Positions 36,728-44,988 of a stretch of DNA of 64,000 nt are shown here, one piece after another. The position numbers and the translations under genes are program-made. Positions within the stretch are counted from its first letter, which is position 1. Each line of letters opens with the position of its first letter. A model generated the notes under the pieces. That model ran no database searches and was not told the origin of the DNA. It was given only the letters and a program-made list of their open reading frames with translations. Origin of the DNA: Pseudomonas sp. MM213 (GTDB lineage: Bacteria > Pseudomonadota > Gammaproteobacteria > Pseudomonadales > Pseudomonadaceae); the NCBI RefSeq assembly GCF_020423045.1, contig NZ_CP081943.1, positions 1,674,001 to 1,738,000 of the forward strand. The letters run 5' to 3'.

Positions 36728-36836
36728 TGTAGGAGCGAGGCTTGCCCGCGAAGGGTCCGTCACATTCAACATTGATAGCGACTGACACACCGTCTTCGCG
36801 GGCAAGTCGGAACGCCGCCCGCTCGCTCCTACAGGG
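36728..36836. repeat. REP pair with 17-base insert in the right arm
   Basis: TGTAGGAGCGAGGCTTGCCC on the left; the right arm contains GTCGGAACGCCGCCCGC in place of GCC, the reverse complement of the insert at 29738-29843. Confidence 0.8.
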
Positions 36837-36857
36837 GCATTGGGTTTCTACTGTTTA

Positions 36858-36964
36858 CCGTTCACGCAGCGCCTTACCACCGCTGCACTCCTCTCTGACG
36901 AACGGCCTCACCTGGCTTCCTCGGTTAAGGTGAATTTGGCGCCCTCCTCGGGCGCCTTTTTTTT
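36858..36964 (+). ncRNA. Structured small RNA gene, copy A
   Basis: A 107-nt element ending in a strong terminator. Stems visible: outer CCGTTC (36858) with GAACGG (36900); inner GCAGCG (36866) with CGCTGC (36881); second hairpin TCACCT (36908) with AGGTGA (36928); terminator GGCGCCC-TCCTC-GGGCGCC plus eight T. Unpaired parts are pyrimidine-rich (CACTCCTCTCTG, GGCTTCCTCGG, TCCTC) and could pair with Shine-Dalgarno sequences. The copy at 39131 is identical over the first 76 nt and differs only in two bases of the four-base linker before the terminator. Not recognised as a named sRNA. The promoter was not located. Confidence 0.7.
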
Positions 36965-37058
36965 GCAACGACTGAAACCCTGAGCCTTGTGCCTTAAAGC
37001 TATGAACTTACTTGTTCGATGTTTCAACCACACACGTTACTGCTCGTCACCTGAAAAT

Positions 37059-38945
37059 CTAATTTTCGTTCTTGGTTACTTGCCCAATCATCACGTCCGG
37101 CCATGCATTACCACTGAAGTCAACAATTACTCCCTCTGTTGATCGGCCGGCACGCCCCAACAAAGTGGTAATTTTTTCTAGAGACTCCGTTTGTAGCGGA
37201 CTGGTTACAAAAGCCATATTAACTTCCGGCAAGTCAAGCCCCGCCAGCATTCCGCTGGTGATCACAAGGACGCTTCCTCCGTCACTTGCATTATTGAATT
37301 GTTGAACCGCATGACGACCTCCATCTTTTTCTGCACTCGAAAGAAGTCCTACTGTTAGCGGAGCCACACCACTCTCTCCCTTCCCACCTAACGCGACCAC
37401 CAATTTTTCGTACAAAATGGATGCAACAGATATTCTATTCGTGACGATAATAGCCTTACACCTACTATCAAACGAAAAACTCTTCAGGTCTTTACAAACC
37501 TCACCAATTATCCACTCCTCCCTGACACCATCAGAAACCGCGCTTTCATCAGCACCCGCTCGAGCCACCACAGTTACAGGCCTCTTATCCAGTATCAACG
37601 GAAGAAGAACACCATGTTCTACAGCTTGCTGCAGACCAAAACTAACAACAAGAGAGCCAAAATTCTTATCCGGAGACTCTTTGAGACCAACAGGAGAACT
37701 GGAAAAATTAATTAATGCAGCAAGCGGAGTTGATCTCTTGAAATCAAACTGAACGCCTTGCAAGCCGACACCAATCAAAAGACACTTCTGCTCAAACACC
37801 ATCGGGATATTTCGAAGTTGCGCCATCGTAGTAAAGATTACTCCAGGATTCGGAGCAGAGAGCGAAGCCATCAAATTCACCTTACCCATGGGCATTACAG
37901 TATGCATCCCCGAGGAGCCAGGGCAGTGATCGATTAATCTACCTTGAAGTTGACTCAACAACTCTCTGTGAGTGCCGACCACAATGAATGGCACATACTC
38001 CAGCCCTGCAATTTGACGTGCGCGAATTATGTACGAGACAATGGACATATTTATCCCTGTCCCAAGTGTTTGATGAACCACCCCCACTTTTCTATCTTCA
38101 TGCAACGACAGTGTTTTAACCGTCGCCTCAACGGCTGCCTCTACTAATTTTAACTGGTAAAGTCTGAGTTTCGAATCTATCTGGGCCGAATACTTTTTCA
38201 ACTCCGACGATAGATTTTTAAGTTCAACCCCCGACAAGTCCGGCTGCTCACCACCAAGCATGACCTCCCTAACTTCTTCCGCCTTTACAGCTGCAGCAAC
38301 TAATCCGTCAGGCAATTTTATTGGATAATTTTCGGCAAACTTCCGTATAGCAGAAACTAGAGAGCTCGAATGTTCAACACCATCCGCACCCATTTCCGAA
38401 TTCAACAGATTTTTCACATCTATAAATGCTTTCAAGAACAGGGTAGCAGATGAAAGACCAGTTTCATCAGTTGGAAAAGGTGATTTACTCTCAACAACCC
38501 GACTGACAAAATGATCTTCAGGCTTACTTTCGAACAATACGGAAAAGACCCAATGCGCTGCGGACTTTATGCCATCGACAATTTCCAAAGCCGGTGCAAA
38601 CCCATTCCCATTATGATAAAGCTCATTCCGAATCGAATGATAATAGACCAAAACATCACGCTCTATGAGCATCTCTTGTTTAAGCTGAGAAACAACATAA
38701 TATTCCAAAAACTCAAGCTTTGAGTGAAAGTTGTGCATCCACTTCCCAACTTGTGCTTTTTCATATTGCAAACCACTTCGCTGAATGGGATTAAGTGACA
38801 AAAAGGTGATGATTGAAAGTTCAATAGCATTGTCAAAACTAACCAAGACCATGCGACGGTCGAAATCACTGTCCCCTCTCAAGTGCTCCTCGGCATGTTG
38901 GATCAGCTCCAAAGGTCCACGTGCCCAGGGTTTCAGTTTTTTCAT
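37059..38945 (-). CDS. HEPN-like domain fused to degenerate HsdR-like helicase, putative defence protein
   Basis: A 628-residue AT-rich gene unlike its neighbours. Residues 1-140 are helical and contain R106-N-E-L-Y-H111, the Rx4H motif with Asn after Arg that marks HEPN ribonucleases. Residues 260-455 follow the order of a type I restriction (HsdR-like) helicase, but the Walker A site reads LGTGIN, without Lys and Thr, and the DEAH position reads IGVGLQG; FSSSPVG (motif III) and AVEHGVLLPL remain. Residues 490-610 are the second RecA lobe with TSGMLAGLDLPEV (motif V) and LLGRAGRS (motif VI). ATPase activity is therefore doubtful, while RNase activity is possible. ATG 38945 follows AAGGA. It is flanked by two copies of a small RNA gene. 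Function inferred, not known. Confidence 0.7.
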   Translation of the reverse strand: MKKLKPWARGPLELIQHAEEHLRGDSDFDRRMVLVSFDNAIELSIITFLSLNPIQRSGLQYEKAQVGKWMHNFHSKLEFLEYYVVSQLKQEMLIERDVLVYYHSIRNELYHNGNGFAPALEIVDGIKSAAHWVFSVLFESKPEDHFVSRVVESKSPFPTDETGLSSATLFLKAFIDVKNLLNSEMGADGVEHSSSLVSAIRKFAENYPIKLPDGLVAAAVKAEEVREVMLGGEQPDLSGVELKNLSSELKKYSAQIDSKLRLYQLKLVEAAVEATVKTLSLHEDRKVGVVHQTLGTGINMSIVSYIIRARQIAGLEYVPFIVVGTHRELLSQLQGRLIDHCPGSSGMHTVMPMGKVNLMASLSAPNPGVIFTTMAQLRNIPMVFEQKCLLIGVGLQGVQFDFKRSTPLAALINFSSSPVGLKESPDKNFGSLVVSFGLQQAVEHGVLLPLILDKRPVTVVARAGADESAVSDGVREEWIIGEVCKDLKSFSFDSRCKAIIVTNRISVASILYEKLVVALGGKGESGVAPLTVGLLSSAEKDGGRHAVQQFNNASDGGSVLVITSGMLAGLDLPEVNMAFVTSPLQTESLEKITTLLGRAGRSTEGVIVDFSGNAWPDVMIGQVTKNEN

Positions 38946-39013
38946 AACAGTCCTTAAAACTAATTTCTCCGATAACTAACACTACCAGATCTCTCAGCGT
39001 GCGACGCGATAGC

Positions 39014-39093
39014 TATCGCCAGCAAGCCAGCTCCTACAGTGATCTGCGGCGCGACGCGTACCTTGTAGGAGCCGGCTTGCTGGCGATGAGGCC
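39014..39093. repeat. REP pair
   Basis: TATCGCCAGCAAGCCAGCTC and TGTAGGAGCCGGCTTGCTGG in inverted orientation, just upstream of RNA copy B. Confidence 0.85.
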
Positions 39094-39130
39094 AAAACAT
39101 CCAACATAGATACTGGCCGCTTACCCTTTT

Positions 39131-39236
39131 CCGTTCACGCAGCGCCTTACCACCGCTGCACTCCTCTCTGACGAACGGCCTCACCTGGCTTCCTCGGTTA
39201 AGGTGAGTTCGGCGCCCTCCTCGGGCGCCTTTTTTT
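39131..39236 (+). ncRNA. Structured small RNA gene, copy B
   Basis: Same structure as copy A, offset by 2273 bp: outer stem, inner stem, TCACCT/AGGTGA hairpin and GGCGCCC/GGGCGCC terminator with seven T. Substitutions (ATTT to GTTC) fall only in the unpaired linker, as expected if the RNA fold is kept. It is convergent with thpR, whose stop codon touches the T-run. Both copies follow a REP pair. Confidence 0.7.
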
Positions 39237-39774
39237 ATGCCGGCACCAGCGGCCATTCGGCCAGCGCCCGATAGCGGCCCTTGTGGGATTCAAACAACAC
39301 AAATCGATCCGCCCGCAGAAAAAACTCCGGCGGCGTCGTCGACTCAGGCACCGGCGCCCGATAGTCGCGCATCAATGTCAGATGCGGCCTGAATTCCTTG
39401 TGTGCCTCTTCAAACCCGAACGGCAACATCGCCTGCTCCAGCGCATACACCAGCCGCAGCAACTCCGGCGGCGCCTGTTCCGGCGCGAGCACCAACACCC
39501 CGGCCCTGCGCCACACATCCAGGCGATCCAGCGCCAACCGCAACGCCGCACCCGGCACGCGCACCTTTGCTGCTGCCGCGCAGATTTCGGCAATCTGCGC
39601 CACCTCCACAGCGCCCAAAAACAGCAACGTCAGATGGAAGTTTTCCACCGGCACCGGACGCCCGATGCGCAATTGCAGCGCGCTGCGCCATTGGGCAATC
39701 GCCTTGCGCTGTTCGGGTGGGCAATCCAATGCAAAAAACAGCCGTTTGACCGGCTCCGGGGTTTCGTCGCTCAC
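39235..39774 (-). CDS. thpR: RNA 2',3'-cyclic phosphodiesterase (2'-5' RNA ligase family)
   Basis: A 179-residue member of the 2H phosphoesterase family. Both catalytic H-x-T/S-x motifs are present: FHLTLLFLG and RPHLTLMRD. It hydrolyses 2',3'-cyclic phosphate RNA ends in vitro. GTG 39774 is preferred to GTG 39783 because AGGAGG lies eight bases upstream of it. An accessory gene with a possible RNase domain is next door, but thpR is a normal chromosomal gene. Confidence 0.9.
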   Translation of the reverse strand: MSDETPEPVKRLFFALDCPPEQRKAIAQWRSALQLRIGRPVPVENFHLTLLFLGAVEVAQIAEICAAAAKVRVPGAALRLALDRLDVWRRAGVLVLAPEQAPPELLRLVYALEQAMLPFGFEEAHKEFRPHLTLMRDYRAPVPESTTPPEFFLRADRFVLFESHKGRYRALAEWPLVPA

Positions 39775-39834
39775 GCCTGGCACCTCCTGACATGCACGTT
39801 ATAGTTGAACCAACCGAATAAACGGGACGGGGCC

Positions 39835-40029
39835 ATGCGAGAGATCATCAGCAAAGAGCCATGGTGGGCCGTGCCACCGCAACCGGGTCAGGATGAGTCA
39901 GAGCTGGAATGGGGCTGGCTGGTTCACTATAGCGAAGGTGAACCGCGTTTCGAGTTTGTCAAAGAGCGACCGACGGACAGCGAGATCCGCAATCGAAAAA
40001 GTTGCAGGATCACCCCGACACCGGAGTGA
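39835..40029 (+). CDS. Small conserved-looking hypothetical protein
   Basis: A 64-residue hydrophilic protein rich in Glu, Trp and Pro (EPWWAVPPQPGQDE, EWGWLVHY) with a basic C-terminus. ATG 39835 follows GGGACGGGG. Divergent from thpR. No family recognised. Confidence 0.6.
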   Translation: MREIISKEPWWAVPPQPGQDESELEWGWLVHYSEGEPRFEFVKERPTDSEIRNRKSCRITPTPE

Positions 40030-40042
40030 TCCTGACACACGC

Positions 40043-40396
40043 TCAGACCTGCAAGAGGATGTCGAAGCCGCCGAAGATCATCCGCTGGCCATCGAACGGC
40101 ATCGGATTGACGTCTTGTTGCATGCGCGGGTCGGCCATCAATTTCTGCATGCCGGCATCGCGGGTGGGCTTGTCCGGCCAGACGATCCAGGAAAACACCA
40201 CGGTTTCGTCATCCTTGAGTTTCACGGCCAGCGGAAACGAAGTCACTTTGCCATCGGGCACGTCATCGCCCCAGCATTCGACAATGCTCAGGGCGCCGTT
40301 TTCCTTGAAAATGACAGCGGCGGATTCCGCGTGTTTCTTGAATTTTTCGCGGTTGGCACTGGGCACCGCAAAGACACAGCCATCGACGTAAGACAT
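40043..40396 (-). CDS. DUF1428 family protein
   Basis: A 117-residue ferredoxin-like (dimeric alpha-beta barrel) protein. MSYVDGCVFAVP at the start, ECWGDDVPDGKVTSFP and FSWIVWPDKPTRD are typical of DUF1428. ATG 40396 is chosen over ATG 40402 because AGGAG is seven bases away. Function unknown, possibly a small-molecule-binding or monooxygenase-like fold. Confidence 0.88.
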   Translation of the reverse strand: MSYVDGCVFAVPSANREKFKKHAESAAVIFKENGALSIVECWGDDVPDGKVTSFPLAVKLKDDETVVFSWIVWPDKPTRDAGMQKLMADPRMQQDVNPMPFDGQRMIFGGFDILLQV

Positions 40397-40416
40397 GGTC
40401 ATTCTCCTGCCGGGGG

Positions 40417-41484
40417 TTAAGGGTCGATCTGCGGTTTAGTCGGTTCGGACGGGCTCCAATCGACAGCGCCGCTGCCCGAACTGACCGACGGTACGTCGGC
40501 ACTCCCCGCCAGGTTGCCCTCGATCTGCCCTGCCATGTACAACGTCCCCGCCATCACACCGAAGGTCGGGTTCTGCACCATTTTTATCCAGGCCTTATCG
40601 AACGTGTTGCCCAGGCTGCTGCGAATCAGCGCCTCGCTGTCCGGTCGGTCGCTGGCCTGAATCAGTGCGCGAATTCCCGCCACGCCCAAGGTAATCAAGC
40701 CTCCAGCGATTTTTCCCGCCGCTGCGGATACCGCGCTGGCGGCACCGCGCGGGGCCATTTCGGCTTCCATCCGCTGGCTGGCGCGCTTGGCCACCGGCGC
40801 CATGGCTTGGTCGGTGGAATCAACGCCCTTGCTACCGCCGGCCTTGTGGATTTTGTCGATCAGCGCCGCGTACGCCGGCAGGATGTTGAGCGGCTGGGTG
40901 TGCACGACCTGGTACAGCGAAGCGTCTCGCGCGGGCGGCGGTCCGAGGGCGATGGCCGGGATTTTCTGGATACGGCCATTGAGCTGGGCCATGGGCACGC
41001 CGTGGCGCTGGGAGATTTTTTGCAGTTCTTCCTGAAGAATATCCACGTAGAACGCCGTGGCCAGACCGAGAATCTGGTCGGGATCAATCTCTACCGCGAC
41101 CGGGGCCAGCACGCGTTTCTGGTATTGCTCCAGCAGATAGGCCGCCAGGCGTTTCGACGAGGCATCCTGCTCACCCTGGGCGCTGAGGCTGTACCAGCTG
41201 ACTTTCATCGACAGCCATTCCTGGGTCCAGTAACTGCTGAACCAGGGAATGAATTTTTCTTCGGTCAGTTGATAGACCCGGGTTCGCCAGTAATCCATGG
41301 CGCCGCGCGAATAGATTTTTGCCTGTTCGGTGGCGGACTGGGATGCCGCGACGATGTCCCGATCCACCTGCTGCCAGGTGCTCTGGGAAATGACCACGGG
41401 CGGCGCAGGCGCCGGGGCACGCGCAGGCGTGACGCATCCCGCCAACACCAGCAGCACGGCGACGATCAGCGAACGCAGGTTCAA
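40417..41484 (-). CDS. Lipoprotein of unknown function
   Basis: A 355-residue protein with a short signal peptide and lipobox L-A-G-C (Cys17), followed by a Pro-rich linker. The middle part is rich in Trp and Tyr (YWRTRVYQLTEEKFIPWFSSYW), and a Gly/Ala-rich region (AAGKIAGGLITLGVAGIRAL) near residue 260 may touch a membrane. Probably anchored in the outer membrane. No known domain recognised. Confidence 0.75.
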   Translation of the reverse strand: MNLRSLIVAVLLVLAGCVTPARAPAPAPPVVISQSTWQQVDRDIVAASQSATEQAKIYSRGAMDYWRTRVYQLTEEKFIPWFSSYWTQEWLSMKVSWYSLSAQGEQDASSKRLAAYLLEQYQKRVLAPVAVEIDPDQILGLATAFYVDILQEELQKISQRHGVPMAQLNGRIQKIPAIALGPPPARDASLYQVVHTQPLNILPAYAALIDKIHKAGGSKGVDSTDQAMAPVAKRASQRMEAEMAPRGAASAVSAAAGKIAGGLITLGVAGIRALIQASDRPDSEALIRSSLGNTFDKAWIKMVQNPTFGVMAGTLYMAGQIEGNLAGSADVPSVSSGSGAVDWSPSEPTKPQIDP

Positions 41485-41591
41485 GATCGTGGTGTCCTAA
41501 AGTCTTCCCCCGAACAGGATATTCAGGGGTTAAAGCGCCCTGATTTGAGTATAGGCGGCGGACTCTCAGGTTGATGGTGTTGCTGATGGTC

Positions 41592-41678
41592 TCTTCGCGG
41601 GCAAGCCTCGCTCCTACAGATGACTGGTGTCCCGCGGATATCCCTGTAGGAGCGAGGCTTGCCCGCGAAGGGTCCCTC
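41592..41678. repeat. REP pair
   Basis: TCTTCGCGGGCAAGCCTCGC and CTGTAGGAGCGAGGCTTGCC, inverted, in the 325-bp gap before the tiny ORF pair. Confidence 0.85.
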
Positions 41679-41809
41679 AAGAACACCACAAAAACCCGAC
41701 CATCACTCACATCGATATTCACCATCGCCGCGAATGCCTTCCGCTCATGAACCGTCAGCGTAGGATCAACTTCAACCCGACACACAACCCCGAACCGGAG
41801 GGGCAAATC

Positions 41810-41902
41810 ATGTTGATCCATCTGCTGACCTGCCTGGCCCTGACAGCCTTCACGCTGACCGTTTTTTCGTGGTACGTCCTGACCGAGGAGCGCACATCAT
41901 GA
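41810..41902 (+). CDS. 30-residue membrane peptide
   Basis: MLIHLLTCLALTAFTLTVFS is hydrophobic and would span the membrane once, with a short charged tail (LTEERTS). ATG 41810 follows CGGAGGGG, a strong ribosome site, and its stop overlaps the next start (ATGATC). The good ribosome site and tight coupling support it as a real sORF. Confidence 0.55.
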   Translation: MLIHLLTCLALTAFTLTVFSWYVLTEERTS

Positions 41903-42159
41903 TCCACACCGTCACCCTCGCCGTGAGCTTTCCGGTGTTCGGCAACAACTACTACTCACAGCAGGCCGTCTCGCGCAAAGTGCTGTCGCTGGTGTTCGAC
42001 AAGAACTTCGAAGCGCTGCTGATGCCCGCCGCTGGCAACCACTTCAGCAACGAAGTGGTCGGCCTCAACGATCAATTCCGCTTTTTGAATGATGTGCTGG
42101 CCGAACATCTGCTGGATGCCGAGCTGGCCCGACACACCTCGCGGTCGTTCAGTTTTTGA
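41899..42159 (+). CDS. Small hypothetical protein coupled to the 30-residue peptide
   Basis: An 86-residue protein without recognised family, with VSFPVFGNNYYSQQAVSRKVLSLVFDKNFEALLM and an acidic helical end. It starts at ATG 41899 within the stop of the upstream peptide, so it depends on that ribosome site. Convergent with the LysR gene. Confidence 0.65.
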   Translation: MIHTVTLAVSFPVFGNNYYSQQAVSRKVLSLVFDKNFEALLMPAAGNHFSNEVVGLNDQFRFLNDVLAEHLLDAELARHTSRSFSF

Positions 42160-42175
42160 GACTGACCGTCACTGG

Positions 42176-43066
42176 CTATTGCGCACAAACCTCACGAACA
42201 CACCCCCGCAACCAGCGATGCACCGGATCGGCGTCCAGACGCGGATGCCAGAGCATCGCGACGGTGAATTCCGGCAAGGTAACCGGCAGCGCAAAACTGT
42301 GCATGCCCGCCCGCAGGTTTTCGGTGTGGCGTTCAGGAACGACAGCGATCAAATCGGTGGCTCGGGCGAGCGCCAACGCGGTCGAGAAACCGGCGACGAT
42401 GGTCAAGACTTGCCGTTCCAGTTGCAGCGCCGCCAGTGCTTCATCGACAGGCCCCTTGTCGAGCCCGCGCCTTGAGACGCTGATGTGACCGCCCGCCGCA
42501 TAACGTTCCGGAGTGATCTCGCCCTGACTCAACGGGTGACCCACGCGCACCACGCCGATGAAGCGATCACGAAACAAACCCTGGGTCCTTAACTCAGGCC
42601 CGGCGGCCTTCCCCACCACACCGGTTTCCAGATCAACGGTCCCGTCCCGCAGCGACGTGCTGTCCTTGTCAGGTTTGTGCATGAAGCGCAGCAGCACGCC
42701 CGGCGCTTGCTCGGCGACGCGGTCGATGAGCGGCGCGCCAAAGGTCTCCACAAAGCCCTCGCTGGTACGCAACGTGAACGTGCGGGCCAATTGCTTCAGG
42801 TCAGGCTGTTGCGCCGGGCGCAGCACCGCCTCGGCGTCCTGCACCAACTGGCTGACCCGCTCGCGCAATTCCAGCGCCCGAGGCGTGGCGACCAGTCCGC
42901 GCCCGGCCCGGACCAGCAACGGGTCACCGGTGGTTTCGCGCAACCGCGCCAACGCCCGGCTCATCGCCGACGGGCTCAGGCGCAAGCGTTTGGCGGCACG
43001 CGCCACGCTGCCTTCAGCGAGCAGCACATCAAGGGTGATCAGCAAATTGAAATCGGGAGTCGACAT
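42176..43066 (-). CDS. LysR family transcriptional regulator
   Basis: A 296-residue LysR protein. The N-terminal winged helix is FNLLITLDVLLAEGSVARAAKRLRLSPSAMSRALARLRE; the C-terminal effector domain covers about 90-290. ATG 43066 gives the standard N-terminus; the frame is open further. Divergent from the MFS transporter at 43202, which it probably controls. Confidence 0.92.
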   Translation of the reverse strand: MSTPDFNLLITLDVLLAEGSVARAAKRLRLSPSAMSRALARLRETTGDPLLVRAGRGLVATPRALELRERVSQLVQDAEAVLRPAQQPDLKQLARTFTLRTSEGFVETFGAPLIDRVAEQAPGVLLRFMHKPDKDSTSLRDGTVDLETGVVGKAAGPELRTQGLFRDRFIGVVRVGHPLSQGEITPERYAAGGHISVSRRGLDKGPVDEALAALQLERQVLTIVAGFSTALALARATDLIAVVPERHTENLRAGMHSFALPVTLPEFTVAMLWHPRLDADPVHRWLRGCVREVCAQ

Positions 43067-43201
43067 GCGTTGCCCCACGGCCGGGTGAGATGGCGTTTTA
43101 CGCACGAGTAGAGTGCAACCCGTGCGCCTTCCGCCATGTTAGGCGCCAGCGTAGATTTCTGATAGCTCCACTTCGGGAGTGGCCAGATCCAGAGGGACAG
43201 C

Positions 43202-44620
43202 ATGAAGCCGACTATCGCCATCGTCGACAACACAACACAGACACCCGCCGTACGCTGGGCGCTGGTCAGCCTTTCGCTGTCGATGCTGCTGTCGTCACTC
43301 GGCACCAGCGTCGCCAACGTCGGTTTGCCGACGCTGGCCCAGGTGTTCGGTGCAACCTTTCAGGACGTGCAGTGGGTCGTCATCGCGTATCTGCTGGCGA
43401 TCACCACGCTGATCGTCAGCGTCGGAAGGCTCGGTGACCTGATCGGCCGCCGCCGGTTGCTGCTCGGCGGCATTGGCCTGTTCACCCTCGCCTCGGCGCT
43501 GTGCGCGTGGGCACCGACATTGGGCATGTTGATTGGCGCCCGAGCCCTGCAAGGGCTCGGCGCGGCGATCATGATGGCGCTGACCATGGCCTTCGTCGGT
43601 GAGACCGTGGCGAAAGCCAAAACCGGCAGCGCCATGGGGTTGCTCGGGACGATGTCGGCGATTGGCACCGCACTGGGGCCATCGTTGGGCGGCCTGTTGA
43701 TCAGTGGGTTCGGTTGGCAGGCGATGTTCCTGGTCACCGTGCCATTGGGCCTGATGACGCTGCTGCTTGCGCATCGCTACCTGCCGGCGGATCGGCAGAG
43801 CGCAACCACCGGGAGCGTCCATTTCGACGCGTGGGGCACGCTGGTGTTGGCACTGACGCTGGCGGCATATGCGCTGGCCATGACATTGGGCCGTGGCCAT
43901 TTCGGGCTGCTTAATATCGGTTTGCTGTTGGCGGCGGGGGTCGGCGTGGGGCTCTTCGTTTTGGTTGAAATGAAAGTCGCTTCGCCGCTGATACGGCTGG
44001 CGATGTTTCGCAACCCGGTGCTGAGCGCGAGCCTGGCCATGAGCACACTGGTCGCGACGGTGATGATGGCAACGCTGGTGGTCGGGCCGTTTTATCTGGC
44101 CCACGGGCTTGGGCTGAAGGCGGTTGTGGTGGGCATAGTGCTCGCGGTCGGGCCCTGTGTCGCGGCCCTGACAGGTGTGCCCGCCGGGCGGATCGCCGAC
44201 CGATTCGGCGCCCAGCGGATGACTGTCGCCGGGCTGATCGCCATGGCCGTCGGTTGCCTGGTGTTATCGGTGTTGCCGCTGACCGTTGGCATTGGCGGGT
44301 ATGTTGCGCCGATGGTGGTGATCACGCTCGGCTATGCCGTATTCCAGACGGCCAACAACACCACGGTCATGAGCGATGTGCAGCCCGATCAGCGTGGCGT
44401 TGTCTCGGGCATGCTCAATCTGTCGCGAAACCTGGGATTGATCACTGGCGCCTCGGCGTTGGGGGCTGTATTCGCCCTCGCCTCGCAGGCGGCCGACATC
44501 ACCCTGACGCCACCCGAAGCCGTGGCCCACGGCATGCGGGTCACCTTCGCGGTAGCGTTGGGGCTGATCGTGGTTGCCCTCGGCGTCGTGCTAGCCCGCC
44601 GAGCGCTGAAACCTTTGTAG
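43202..44620 (+). CDS. MFS transporter, DHA2 (14-segment drug efflux) family
   Basis: A 472-residue transporter with about fourteen membrane segments, the motif GRLGDLIGRRRLLLGG between segments 2 and 3, and the antiporter motif GLLGTMSAIGTALGPSLGGLL. Proton-driven export of drugs or toxic metabolites is likely. ATG 43202 is 136 bp from the LysR start. A REP overlaps its stop codon. Confidence 0.92.
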   Translation: MKPTIAIVDNTTQTPAVRWALVSLSLSMLLSSLGTSVANVGLPTLAQVFGATFQDVQWVVIAYLLAITTLIVSVGRLGDLIGRRRLLLGGIGLFTLASALCAWAPTLGMLIGARALQGLGAAIMMALTMAFVGETVAKAKTGSAMGLLGTMSAIGTALGPSLGGLLISGFGWQAMFLVTVPLGLMTLLLAHRYLPADRQSATTGSVHFDAWGTLVLALTLAAYALAMTLGRGHFGLLNIGLLLAAGVGVGLFVLVEMKVASPLIRLAMFRNPVLSASLAMSTLVATVMMATLVVGPFYLAHGLGLKAVVVGIVLAVGPCVAALTGVPAGRIADRFGAQRMTVAGLIAMAVGCLVLSVLPLTVGIGGYVAPMVVITLGYAVFQTANNTTVMSDVQPDQRGVVSGMLNLSRNLGLITGASALGAVFALASQAADITLTPPEAVAHGMRVTFAVALGLIVVALGVVLARRALKPL

Positions 44621-44970
44621 GAGCCGGCTTGCCGGCGATGGCGGCGTATCAATCACCATTGATGTTGGCTGACACACCGCTATCGCCGGCAAGCCGGCTC
44701 CTACAAGTGCGGGAGTGTTCCGGGAATGTTCGGTTGACGTAAATCCTGTAGGAGCCGGCTTGCTGGCGATGGCGGCGTATCAATCACTATTGATGTTGGC
44801 TGACACACCGCTATCGCCAGCAAGCCGGCTCCTACAAGTGCGCGTATGGACGGGGAATGTTCGGTTGACATAAATCCTGTAGGAGCCGGCTTGCCGGCGA
44901 TGGCGGCTTATCAATCACCATTGATGTTGGCTGACACACCGCTATCGCCGGCAAGCCGACTCCTACAGGG
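44616..44970. repeat. Array of three REP pairs
   Basis: Three REP pairs start at 44616, 44746 and 44877 (period 130-131 bp). Each has TGTAGGAGCCGGCTTGC on the left and the inverted arm on the right, with near-identical spacers (ATCAATCACCATTGATGTTG) and linkers (GAATGTTCGGTTGAC). This fills the gap between the MFS and cupin genes. Confidence 0.9.
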
Positions 44971-44988
44971 GATTTGCGTGCCTTTGGC

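Noticed and set aside
36897..36905. GACGAACGG inside the sRNA, the complement of the AlgR box CCGTTCGTC
   Set aside because: It forms one side of the outer stem of the RNA and is in both copies; most likely a coincidence.
44616..44970. CRISPR-like array
   Set aside because: Repeats are palindromic REP pairs with the spacers also repeated, and no cas genes are present.
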